Program-made: the position numbers and the translations under genes
Shown: positions 58,901 through 64,000 of the stretch, piece by piece
How the letters are laid out: every line of letters begins with the position of its first letter
How positions within the stretch are numbered: the first letter of the stretch is position 1
NCBI GenBank assembly: GCA_947044405.1
Contig: CAMRHE010000068.1
Span: 1,327,501 to 1,391,500 of the forward strand
Source of the DNA: Leptodactylus fallax
Lineage: Eukaryota > Chordata > Amphibia > Anura > Leptodactylidae
Direction of reading: 5' to 3'
Length of the DNA: 64,000 bases
The notes under the pieces: generated by a model
Databases searched by the model: none
What the model saw: the letters and a program-made list of their open reading frames with translations, nothing else
Told to the model about the DNA's origin: nothing

Positions 58901-60846
58901 GGAGACTGGCACGGCGGGGCTGCAGCTCATCCCTCCACCTCGAGCCCAGGCCTGCAATAATAAGGCTGACACTACATTAGAGGAAACTTACGGCAGGAAC
59001 GAAACCTTTCATACTTTGCCAGATTGCTACTTAACAAAGACTAAACAAGTCTCTTTATAGGTTTCTAACAGTAAATGTAAGAGGGTAGCAATTGGCTCCT
59101 TCAAGTCATCTCCAATTTACTGTTCCACTTCTACAGATCTACAGGGCAGCAAAGACAGACTAAGATCCACAATTAAGACCTCTCGGGGATGGTCGCCAAA
59201 ATTTCAAGCCTCGACCTGGAATGTTTTATTAGCAGCATGAAGTAGAAACAACATAAGAATAAATGGAAATCTCACAGCTGCTGCTTTCCTGTCATTGCTT
59301 GTAGATTAGGAAGATGCCCGGGAGACCCTACACAATTCGTATAGTGTATAAAGAACAGAGAAGGCATCCACTAGGGGAAGAGACATAGGAAACTATCTGA
59401 CAGATGGGGGTCCATTGGGGTTCCTTGACCCTAGTTTTGCAGGACAAACTGGCTTATGGCAGATAAGTGAAGATGACTGGGAGATAGAGTTCTACAATAC
59501 ACTCTAAGGGAGTTATGGAAATATCCAACTATACTATAAAAAGAGGACCCAGCACATATCTTGTGGAGGCAGTGAACTGTGTCAGGGGAACCCCCCTGCA
59601 CAAATTAAAGGTAGGGGCCCCCAATGTGTGACCTCTACTGTCATATATGACATACAGTCATGCAATGTGGGTGACAATTATTCACACCACCAAATGGACT
59701 GTGCACAGGGGTATGGGCAGGGTGGGCTCCTGTGCTATGTTTAGGGTGCCATAATATGCCATACTGACAAAATATATTACAATAACGAAAAATAGATTCT
59801 ATCTACAAATAACTACAGTGTAGGTGCTCCCATAATGCTTATACAAGCAATTGTGTGCACAAAAAGCGCGTTTACAAAATCCAATTTTTTTAATCTTTTT
59901 AGTTTGTGATTCTATGGTCACAAAAAAAGAATTCTGGGCGACAAAATTAACTTTGCGAGACACAAAAATTGTTTTTCGTGTGATAAAATTACAATTGATG
60001 ATCTCCAAAACACAGAACACATTGGGGCGAATTTATCAACGCTTTTATGTCACTTTTTTGGTGTAGATGAGTGATAACGTGCTGCATATTTAACTAAAGG
60101 CCCTTTCTTGCGCCATAGATCCTCCACATCACCCATTCTGATCCTCATTCACCACTTTCAGCGATATTGGCTGGCGGGGGGCACCTCGACCCGACATTTA
60201 TTATAACCAATGACAGGTTTTTGGTATAAGTTCCTGATTTTTTAACAGGCTGGATAATTCAGATGCACCTTGCACCAGTCGGGTCTTTTATTAAGACTGG
60301 TGTAGGATATGCCAGGCTTAATAAATCTGCCCAATTGTGGACAAACAGCACTCCATATCTATGTGGGCTCTTAAGAAGCCAATTATCAGTGGCCCTTTGT
60401 TCATGCTATCCTTTGGTTACTGAAATTGCGATGGCTCCATCATGCCAATGGCTTCTGCCTAGATTTGCCTGGTGTGGATGCCCACGTGGGTATAGGAAAG
60501 CAGTCTATGCACGATGCCTACATCACAGTGATGTCATCAGATCTTACAGTAGGCTAGCTGCAAGTGATTTATTCAGAGGTTGTGGGGACACTTAATCCCT
60601 CTAATGGCAGATATACACAATCTTATAGGGCTGGAGCATTTCCTACAAATCATTGCCCTGAATGAAGCTTCGGCCTATATACAGTCACTATATATAAACG
60701 TGTCCCGGGGTTATTTATGAGCGTCCGGTAAAATTGTGAGCACATACCTTCTTAGTTGGCATCTTAAGTTTCATAAACTCAGCTTCTCTGCAGAGAACAT
60801 TCCAGGGAGCGTGAATCTTCACAAATCCAACACCGTGGATTTTAGT
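24059..60846 (-). CDS. ano1: ANO1 (TMEM16A) calcium-activated chloride channel, exons for the last 837 residues
   Basis: ANO1 is a plasma-membrane chloride channel opened by cytosolic calcium; it is a homodimer with ten helices per subunit. I located 24 minus-strand coding exons with GT-AG borders. Their phases agree at every junction and their lengths sum to 2514 bp (837 codons plus stop). The calcium ligands known from mouse (N650, E654, E702, E705, E734, D738) are all conserved in NNLFE, PEYME and [12 protein letters not shown]1 rather than ANO2 is supported by C-terminal sequence such as KVLMVE and LETW, and by the FADD neighbour. Both cassettes corresponding to mammalian segments c (candidate) and d are present; segment b was not found. 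The protein start is missing: about 147 human residues precede the first exon seen here, and their exons probably lie beyond 64000. Confidence 0.97.
24323..25041 (-). other. ANO1 intron with dispersed repeat
   Basis: A repeat fragment runs from about 24560 to 24800 (words gttcctctgttattcctc, gaacagaagatgctcc), ending at a T-run at 24809-24832. The same family appears inverted near 33290-33430. Confidence 0.5.
25042..25147 (-). CDS. ano1: ANO1 exon (YKDYREPPW..., helix 10 start)
   Basis: 106 bp, acceptor tttcttctctag, donor gtatgtt. It encodes [16 protein letters not shown] followed by [16 protein letters not shown]. Confidence 0.97.
25240..25424 (-). CDS. ano1: ANO1 exon (helix 9 end and last extracellular loop)
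   Basis: 185 bp, acceptor cattcccacccag, donor gtagctg. [20 protein letters not shown] is followed by a loop with two N-glycosylation sequons (NNTL and NVSD), the second also present in human. Confidence 0.96.
25425..26623 (-). other. ANO1 intron
   Basis: No gene inside. 25600-25800 contains a short inverted repeat (gtctactagccaagtggg and its complement, with tttagtgttgatgcag). 25865-26110 is A+T-rich. Confidence 0.5.
26624..26676 (-). CDS. ano1: ANO1 exon ([17 protein letters not shown], helix 9)
   Basis: 53 bp, acceptor ctttgcag, donor gtaagtg, ending in phase 0. The 17 residues are identical to human as I recall it. Confidence 0.96.
26677..28535 (-). other. ANO1 intron with CTCF-like inverted pair
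   Basis: ccactagggggagat near 26825 and its complement atctccccctagtgg near 26898 form an inverted pair. gcgccccctaggtc lies near 26717. Short open frames at 27184-27790 and 28000-28250 lack domain or splice support. Confidence 0.5.
28536..28688 (-). CDS. ano1: ANO1 exon (helices 7-8)
   Basis: 153 bp, acceptor ctctccacag, donor gtacgtc. It encodes [20 protein letters not shown] and [15 protein letters not shown], with Glu and Asp equivalent to E734 and D738, then [11 protein letters not shown]. Confidence 0.97.
28933..29078 (-). CDS. ano1: ANO1 exon (third intracellular loop, helix 7 start)
   Basis: 146 bp, acceptor ccttctag, donor gtatgtg. A basic loop ([10 protein letters not shown]...KKKQRYE) precedes [13 protein letters not shown], whose two Glu in PEYME correspond to calcium ligands E702 and E705. 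Confidence 0.96.
29161..29261 (-). CDS. ano1: ANO1 exon (helix 6, first calcium ligands)
   Basis: 101 bp, acceptor gttctttgcag, donor gtgagtg. It encodes [20 protein letters not shown] and [13 protein letters not shown]. Asn and Glu of NNLFE correspond to calcium ligands N650 and E654 of mouse. Confidence 0.96.
29502..29559 (-). CDS. ano1: ANO1 exon ([19 protein letters not shown])
   Basis: 58 bp, acceptor ctctctttag, donor gtacgta. This is the extracellular loop before helix 6; human reads FVGRPGDYVYIFRSFRMEE. Confidence 0.95.
30279..30390 (-). CDS. ano1: ANO1 exon (helix 5)
   Basis: 112 bp, acceptor gttctggacag, donor gtaagta. It encodes [20 protein letters not shown], then [16 protein letters not shown]. 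Helix 5 lines the pore in mouse TMEM16A structures. Confidence 0.96.
30661..30862 (-). CDS. ano1: ANO1 exon (helices 3-4)
   Basis: 202 bp, acceptor ttcttctccag, donor gtaagta. It encodes the rest of helix 3, the short loop [20 protein letters not shown], and helix 4 through [14 protein letters not shown]. Confidence 0.97.
31289..31363 (-). CDS. ano1: ANO1 exon (start of helix 3)
   Basis: 75 bp, phase 0 at both ends, acceptor atgcattttag, donor gtaagtg. It encodes [20 protein letters not shown] and GIIFM, matching human DKVKLTWRDRFPAYLTNLVSIIFM. Confidence 0.95.
31364..33004 (-). other. ANO1 intron before segment d
   Basis: A poly-A run lies at 31389-31404. A fragment of the hAT-MITE family lies near 31840-31895 (ctccagctgttgcaatac, tacaactcccaccatg). 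Nothing else recognised. Confidence 0.5.
33005..33082 (-). CDS. ano1: ANO1 cassette exon, segment d (26 residues)
   Basis: 78 bp, phase 0 at both ends, acceptor aatgccttcag, donor gtacatg. It encodes 26 residues, exactly the length of the mammalian alternatively spliced segment d, with [21 protein letters not shown] against human [21 protein letters not shown]. It lies in the largest intron-flanked part of the gene. Confidence 0.93.
33083..35388 (-). other. ANO1 intron, left of the Tc1 insertion
   Basis: Dispersed repeat fragments lie at 33290-33430 and 33465-33560 (accaagcacag, gtatagtggctgtgcttggt). A short direct repeat built on aggcctagtctatgggtttc (4-5 copies) spans 33920-34080. No gene. 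Confidence 0.6.
35391..37019 (+). mobile_element. Tc1-like transposon, near full length, with long inverted ends
   Basis: The ends read cagtacagaccaaaagtttg and mirrored caaacttttggtctgtactg, flanked on both sides by TA (35389-35390 and 37020-37021). The inverted repeats extend about 270 bp inward (to about 35659 at left) with few mismatches, so the left arm carries an antisense copy of the transposase 3' end. The element lies in the ANO1 intron between segment d and the DHPR exon, antisense to ANO1. Confidence 0.95.
35805..36856 (+). pseudogene. Tc1-like transposase with one frameshift
   Basis: The ATG at 35805 opens 281 codons. The N-terminus has a helix-turn-helix ([19 protein letters not shown]) and a GRPR AT-hook-like motif typical of Tc1 paired domains. 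[11 protein letters not shown] and [12 protein letters not shown] give the first two catalytic Asp. Near 36630 one C appears to be missing, so the frame stops at a TGA; the catalytic Glu region ([14 protein letters not shown]) and the C-terminus to YFEEPRI continue in the next frame to 36856. Otherwise the coding sequence looks complete, so it is a young, recently disabled copy. Confidence 0.9.
37022..38411 (-). other. ANO1 intron, right of the Tc1 insertion
   Basis: 37025-37210 is a dispersed repeat (gggttcgactgctgggaccc and its inverted partner). The inverted-repeat element at 37846-38215 follows. Short frames at 37288-37810 have no support as genes. Confidence 0.5.
37846..38215. mobile_element. 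Inverted-repeat element containing (TA)n
   Basis: Arms share accccagagtataataggta and aggcc in opposite orientation, plus cccttccctcacctctt with its complement. A (TA)20 run lies at about 37880-37921. The centre is CpG-rich, with two gacgtc/gacgtcat words. Non-coding. Confidence 0.65.
38412..38483 (-). CDS. ano1: ANO1 exon ([16 protein letters not shown]...)
   Basis: 72 bp, phase 0 at both ends, acceptor attacctacag, donor gtacgga. The 24 residues form the basic intracellular loop (human [20 protein letters not shown]), here ending KERRRKE. Confidence 0.95.
38900..38911 (-). CDS. ano1: Candidate 12-bp ANO1 microexon (segment c position, GMVK)
   Basis: Between the EEEE exon and the DHPR exon, where mammals have the 12-bp EAVK microexon, the minus strand has a long pyrimidine tract (T15, then C5, then mixed). 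Next come cctaaag|, the 12 bases GGCATGGTCAAG, and gtttgg. The length, phase 0 at both ends and the final Val-Lys fit; the first two residues (Gly-Met) differ from human Glu-Ala. I saw no better EAVK-like candidate in the intron. The donor is weak. Confidence 0.6.
39259..39466. mobile_element. hAT-type MITE family, composite copy
   Basis: cagcaaccttcagcactgca and ctgtgaaactataactccca pair with gcatgctgggagttgttg and ggagtgccgaaggttgctga. It is preceded by a second, partial family member. No clean 8-bp duplication here. It lies in the ANO1 intron right of the candidate microexon. Confidence 0.65.
39740..40024. mobile_element. MITE-like element with TAAAGGGAG ends
   Basis: The left end taaagggagtctgtcagcag mirrors the right end ctctggtgaccggctccctt. 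Inner words ttcacaaggggaaaac and ttttccccttgtgaat are inverted. Non-coding, inside an ANO1 intron. Confidence 0.7.
40208..40290 (-). CDS. ano1: ANO1 exon (end of helix 2, acidic EEEE loop)
   Basis: 83 bp, acceptor gtgttacag, donor gtgagta. It ends with TGFEEEE in phase 0. In mammals this acidic run and the following EAVK form the first intracellular loop that tunes calcium and voltage sensitivity. Confidence 0.95.
40291..42574 (-). other. ANO1 intron
   Basis: No gene inside. A dispersed repeat lies at about 41365-41620 (accaatcttcgatc, gccgctgtgcttggtac-like words). 42280-42480 holds another diverged repeat. A poly-A run lies at 42552-42575. Confidence 0.5.
42575..43245. mobile_element. Large inverted-repeat element with internal repeats
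   Basis: The left words gactttatctatcatttctt and agctctctgcttgctatcag mirror the right words ctgacagcaagcagagatct and gaaattaaagtccatta. Inside, acaatgctctgtgagctaaa recurs several times in both orientations. Non-coding. Confidence 0.7.
43246..44620 (-). other. ANO1 intron
   Basis: I see nothing beyond short open frames on both strands without domains. Confidence 0.5.
44621..44781 (-). CDS. ano1: ANO1 exon (first extracellular loop and start of helix 2)
   Basis: 161 bp, acceptor cttttcccag, donor gtaagga. The cysteine-rich stretch [17 protein letters not shown] is the conserved disulfide-bonded extracellular loop; [12 protein letters not shown] opens helix 2. Confidence 0.96.
44782..46968 (-). 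other. ANO1 intron
   Basis: No gene inside. Dispersed fragments starting ttaaaggggcttcac (44943) and a G-run with gggtatatggac inverted words (45665-45690) are the only structures I note. Confidence 0.5.
46969..47103 (-). CDS. ano1: ANO1 exon (helix 1)
   Basis: 135 bp, acceptor tcttttgcag, donor gtacctc. It encodes [20 protein letters not shown], then the rest of hydrophobic helix 1 ending [16 protein letters not shown]. Confidence 0.96.
47236..47300 (-). CDS. ano1: ANO1 exon ([21 protein letters not shown])
   Basis: 65 bp, acceptor atatttcag, donor gtaagtt, ending in phase 2 so that Arg is split across the junction. It leads into the first membrane helix. Confidence 0.95.
47301..48904 (-). 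other. ANO1 intron
   Basis: I see nothing recognisable. The 119-codon plus-strand frame at 48505-48864 has no domain I know and no splice or promoter support. Confidence 0.5.
48905..49425. repeat. Degenerate ~55-60 bp minisatellite
   Basis: About nine copies share gtggtcaacctactacataa and tatgatgccatactgtccta, then gaccaatggtggtc. A stray partial copy lies at 49765-49815. It is inside an ANO1 intron. Confidence 0.9.
49854..49892 (-). CDS. ano1: ANO1 short exon ([13 protein letters not shown])
   Basis: 39 bp, phase 0 at both ends, acceptor tctcttcacag, donor gtaagcg. The acidic linker is the most divergent part of the N-terminal region relative to human (GDYNGENVEFNDRK). Confidence 0.93.
50560..50905. 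repeat. Dispersed repeat, arm 1 of an inverted pair
   Basis: Words gattatgggggcagccatct, atggccataggcagcaatag, gtctatgggagag, gaggagataagctg and atctatagaggtgttatctt reappear as reverse complement at 52700-53165. Confidence 0.8.
50930..51115. repeat. Widespread vertebrate dispersed repeat fragment
   Basis: It contains tatatagcgccatcatattc, tgcagcgctttacag, gagtgtgggaggaaaccgga and acccggaggaaacccacgca. I associate this sequence with a very common repeat of fishes and frogs, but do not assign its class. Confidence 0.7.
52700..53165. repeat. Dispersed repeat, arm 2 of an inverted pair
   Basis: Reverse-oriented partner of 50560-50905, with a poly-A stretch at 53017-53040. Both arms lie in the same ANO1 intron (49893-53384). 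Confidence 0.8.
53385..53440 (-). CDS. ano1: ANO1 exon ([18 protein letters not shown])
   Basis: 56 bp, acceptor attccatag, donor gtgagta. It encodes a split Gly plus 18 residues; the only difference from human I note is Ser for Ala in VYSAAY. Confidence 0.96.
53441..56602 (-). other. ANO1 intron where mammals carry segment b
   Basis: No gene and no convincing 66-bp segment b exon seen. A dispersed repeat (aaaggggtattccagaatct, gggggtctgatcgccggga) occupies about 55567-55870. Confidence 0.5.
56603..56654 (-). CDS. ano1: ANO1 exon ([17 protein letters not shown])
   Basis: 52 bp, acceptor gttcttacag, donor gtgagca, ending in phase 1. The 17 residues are identical to human as I recall it. In mammals the optional 22-residue segment b is inserted right after this exon. 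Confidence 0.96.
56655..57232 (-). other. ANO1 intron with dispersed repeat
   Basis: 56920-57035 holds the accaagcacggcaccatag / gtatagtggctgtgcttgg repeat, also seen near 33470. Confidence 0.5.
57233..57287 (-). CDS. ano1: ANO1 exon ([18 protein letters not shown])
   Basis: 55 bp, acceptor atcttccag, donor gtaagtg. The first base completes a Met codon from the previous exon. The 18 residues match human [18 protein letters not shown]. Confidence 0.95.
57340..57520. repeat. Dispersed inverted-repeat family (copy)
   Basis: acagcgccacacctggctat pairs with ctatggacagggtcgtgctg; the right end is tgacatcccctttaagg. A related copy is at 62080-62240, and fragments lie near 21960, 28870 and 52100. 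Confidence 0.65.
57521..58188 (-). other. ANO1 intron
   Basis: The only structure noted is a triple direct repeat of agacctggacacaag at about 58118-58161. Confidence 0.5.
58189..58340 (-). CDS. ano1: ANO1 exon (N-terminal domain, IYHIN...SREKQH region)
   Basis: 152 bp, phase 0 to phase 2, acceptor cattccag, donor gtaagta. It encodes 50 residues with [15 protein letters not shown] and [12 protein letters not shown], matching the human block around KITDPIQPKVAEHRPQ. Confidence 0.95.
58341..60747 (-). other. ANO1 intron
   Basis: No gene inside. A repeat fragment lies near 58520-58600, and an A+T-rich inverted-repeat-like stretch spans 59780-60020. 60030-60330 carries a dispersed repeat (atttatcaacgctttta, taataaatctgcccaa). 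Confidence 0.5.
60748..60846 (-). CDS. ano1: ANO1 exon (N-terminal cytosolic domain, TKIHG...PTKK)
   Basis: This is the first ANO1 exon recognised in the window: 99 bp, phase 0 at both ends, acceptor ttggtacag, donor gtatgtg. It encodes 33 residues including [20 protein letters not shown], almost identical to the human segment. Confidence 0.95.
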
Positions 60847-63800
60847 CTGTACCAAGAAAAAGAAATCGGAAGAGTTAGTAACAGTTCCCGCAATGCACAG
60901 AAGGGCTGAGAATTATCTGTCACACCATATTCAGGCTGTTTGCAGGATAGCCATTGCTGAGGAAGGGGATAAGATCAGAGGTAAGGTCTGTATCTGCTTC
61001 ACTATGGGGTTAATAGGAAATGTAAAATATCCAAATTGCCTCCAATTAACGTCCAATGACCCATTTATGATCAGGCCTGATATTTAGCTTAAGCATTCAT
61101 GACATATGGAATTGAGAGACATGAAATTAACCTATTCTATTTGTCGTTATGCCGCACAGATGATGAACAAAAATTTAGTTTATCAGCCAATTCACACTGG
61201 TGACAGCCCAACTAGTAGAACCTTGATAATCTCTGCCCGTACGACCACTACTTCATACATCTCCAGTTCCAAGATCCCACAAAAAGATTCCTAACTTTTT
61301 GTGCATACAGCTCCTATACACAGACTCGGACTGGCCCACCGGGATACTGGAGAATCCCCCGGTGGGTCCAGTGCCTTTAAGGCAGGGAAGGAGAGGGCCC
61401 CTGGGATCTGGAGCCTGATGACTCTGGATCCCGGAGTTAGGCCTGGCCACATCGTTACCGGAAAGGGGCCTGGCGTCATGTGGCGCAGGGCCCCTTTAAC
61501 AGAACAGTTAATGGTTACAGACCACAAACCCTGTGTAGTCTGATCTTACAGTCGGTCACAGCCCGTTTACTTGTCCCCTACTTCTTTCCAAGGTAGAGTA
61601 TATATATTTGTCAGGATAACAAGAAATAAAGACAGATTTATGGAAGGATCAGACTACACAGGATTGGTTTGTAGTCTGTTACCATGGAAACATATAGATC
61701 CTACATAGAAACCCTAGATACATAACGGTATGATAATTTTGACTCTTCTTTTTACATTTAAGGATAGCAACAGCTGGCAGTTTATCAGTAGGGATGAGTC
61801 AGCCGTACGGTTTCCCAGAAGGGGACAAGTTTTGTTATGGATGTAAGGATGGGGATTACTGTAATGGGTGGGTTATTTCCCCTTTCCCACATATTTTGAT
61901 ACTTGTAGAAAGCAGCTGTCCTGTGCAACTTTAATTTGGAAAGGGGAATGGAGCCAAAGTGGGGCATCCCTCTTCATCCGGTCCATAGCAACGACAGGAC
62001 CTCCCCTATGATATCTACACCCTTGCTTATTAGAAATGGTAAACGTGAGCCTGTGTCGGAATCTACCATAAAGTGGTTGTCCAGGATTAGAAAAACATGT
62101 CCGCCTTCTTCCAGAAACAGTGCCACACCTGTCCATGCATTGTTTATGGTATTGTAGACTAGCTTGATTGGTGTGAATCTGGCTGTATTGCAATACCACA
62201 CGCAACCAGGCGTGGCGCTGTTCCTGGAAGAAAGCAGAGATATCAATGATGTAACTCGATTTACAGGAAGTCATCTAATCTTCACTACGACATGCTGCTC
62301 ATACAAAGCCCTCATTGTTCTTCCTGGCACTCATGTCCACCTGCTCACCCAGCGATGTTTATCCTGAGATCACCTATACATTGTGTCATGTGCTTACCAG
62401 GATGACACGCATCATGACGCCTGGACAGAAACGCATCTTTAATTGCCTTGTATTTGATCTCGGGAGAACTTCAAAAGGTTCCCATGTAAACTGAACGGCT
62501 AGTAATGCCCCTTCTGTAAACAGCCGCACAAAAGCCGGGATCCTCTCCAATAACATGTCCCATCCATCACCCATGGTATCCAGAGTAAATCTTCATTTTA
62601 CAGAGCAGCTGTGGATCCTCTTGCACCATTGTTCTTCACTGGTCACATAGTGATATACAGAATGTATTGCCCCATCAAAATCAATTAAACCAAAAAACTG
62701 GAAGATCCCGGGGCTGGAGAAAACAAATCATTGAGCGTAGACTCACAAAATAGACAATGAAAGGTGCTGGTCATGGTGGCAATGGCAGTCATAGCAGATA
62801 GAGAACCAAACTATGCAGGGACAATGGGTGAAAAATCCAAAAAATTGGTGATGTCGTTACTTTACGAACAACTGAACTTCTGGCAGGAGGTTCGCCCTTA
62901 CCATTTGGAGACCTTATGTGATCCAAGTAGAGTGATCAAAAAGTTGATCTCATTGAAAGGAGCGAAACTAAAGAAGAGTGTGATCACTTTTAGGCCCTGG
63001 AGCCTGAGGCGCCTATATGGATGAGACCAGTACTATAGATGATGTTAAATAATAGGCATCTAGAAGGAAGACCTTCATGCTTTGACCTTCGGAATATGAA
63101 GCATGGGTCCAGTAGTTAAGATCCTGCTACCTAATAACTATTCAGGGTCAGAGGTAGAACAAGGCCAAACGGGGAAGATGCCAAGTTATATCCCACTAAG
63201 AGAGGTGCAAGTCTTTCATTGCTATTACCCACACTTTCCACATCAACTGCGATAATAAAAGCCCCCCTTACGCTTATGTTAGTAGATGACAAGAGTCCAC
63301 CTGGTGCCATCACTGATGATCTGTACTCCTCATATTCCGCCATGACACTACATTAAGATGCCATGCTACATGGAAGGTAGTAAGCCAGTATGGCCCACCA
63401 GGGCAAGCCGAGTTATAACAGCAAGGGCTATGCATATCGTGTGTTATTTCCACCCAGTCTTGGACATTTATAGCATAGATAGATATGGGTCTTAGTTATG
63501 GGATCCACCCCTATCTTCAGAATGGGGGTACTCTAAACCCTATCCCACTTTGCTTGCTCAGTTTACCCCCATAGAAATGAATGAAGAGAACCTTTCATTC
63601 ATTCTTCACCTAGATATTCCAGAAACCGTCTCATCAGATGGGATTGGGGTTACGGGACTCCTATTCTGTAGATTAATGCAGGTGCCAGAAGTGTATAGTT
63701 GTAGATATGACATATATGTTCAAGGTGGGAATACCCTTTAGTGCAAGGCTTCATCTATGGGCCTATGAAATCTGGAACATTCAGGATGGAGGTCTACAGA

Positions 63801-64000
63801 ATGATCCATCACCTGCCATATTACAAAGGCCTAGGATACAGCTCCATAATACATCATCATAGGGACTGTGCGCTGCTCTGCAGGCTCCATAAAGCGCCCT
63901 TGTGGATTGTGATTCAGGTTCCATTCTGTAAATTGATCTCAATCTGGAATTGGTGGAATTGGGCAATAAGGACATTCTTTTTTTTGGAGACAGCTTTAAC
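60847..64000 (-). other. Sequence upstream of the first ANO1 exon seen (intron, to window end)
   Basis: I searched the minus strand for the preceding human-like exon (REEYEGNLLEAGLELERDED) and did not find it, so this is probably intron. It contains a dispersed repeat copy at 62080-62240 and an open frame at 62398-62574 discussed as a possible alternative first exon. Confidence 0.6.
62080..62240. repeat. Dispersed inverted-repeat family (copy)
   Basis: ccttcttccagaaacagtgc and cacacctgtccatgca pair with caaccaggcgtggcgctgtt and cctggaagaaagcagag. Same family as 57340-57520. Non-coding. Confidence 0.75.

Noticed and set aside
63131..63343. Minus-strand frame containing AEYEEYRSS, considered as the missing ANO1 exon
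   Set aside because: Only EYE-like residues match human REEYEGNLLEAG; the rest does not, and it has no matching donor.

Overview
The window is vertebrate nuclear DNA, most likely from a frog (Anura). It has long GT-AG introns, very little coding sequence, abundant microsatellites and minisatellites, Tc1-type and hAT-type transposons, and repeat families I associate with frog genomes (hypothesis; no search was run). The two recognisable cellular genes, FADD and ANO1, lie head to tail on the minus strand. This is the same neighbour pair and order that I know from human chromosome 11q13.

Layout, left to right. 1-5.1 kb is repeat-rich flank downstream of FADD. It holds a TCTA microsatellite, a 40-bp minisatellite whose units carry a CTCF-like motif, and a 97-bp satellite. 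5.18-7.10 kb is a complete two-exon FADD gene (191 codons), whose intron contains a hairpin repeat and a long GATA microsatellite. 7.1-8.4 kb is the FADD upstream region, with ETS-like and GC-box motifs, followed by an A-rich minisatellite. 10.07-11.40 kb, on the plus strand, is an intact intronless ORF (444 codons) with a C-terminal Ulp1/SENP-type cysteine protease domain. It may have a spliced 3' UTR ending at a poly(A) signal near 12.66 kb. 12.7-21.4 kb is intergenic, with inverted-repeat elements, two hAT-type MITEs with visible 8-bp duplications, minisatellites and an internally deleted Tc1-like element. About 21.5-24.06 kb is probably the ANO1 3' UTR.

From 24.06 to 60.85 kb the minus strand carries the 3' part of ANO1 (TMEM16A, the calcium-activated chloride channel). 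I placed 24 coding exons by reading splice sites and checking phase at every junction. Their lengths sum to 2514 bp, or 837 codons plus stop. They cover the later part of the N-terminal cytosolic domain, all ten membrane helices with all six calcium-ligand positions, and the C-terminus. The first exons (about 147 residues in the human protein) are not recognisable here and probably lie to the right of the window. Two alternative-splice modules known from mammals are present: the 26-residue segment d, and a candidate 12-bp microexon for segment c. A second, nearly complete Tc1-like element with roughly 270-bp inverted ends lies in the intron before segment d.

The most interesting items are the CTCF-motif minisatellite beside FADD, the ANO1 microexon with a changed sequence, the intact Ulp1-like gene between FADD and ANO1, the hammerhead-like hairpin in the FADD intron, and a possible alternative first exon of ANO1 at 62.4-62.57 kb. 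The two cellular genes act in unrelated pathways (death-receptor signalling and chloride transport). Their proximity is a matter of synteny, not of an operon.
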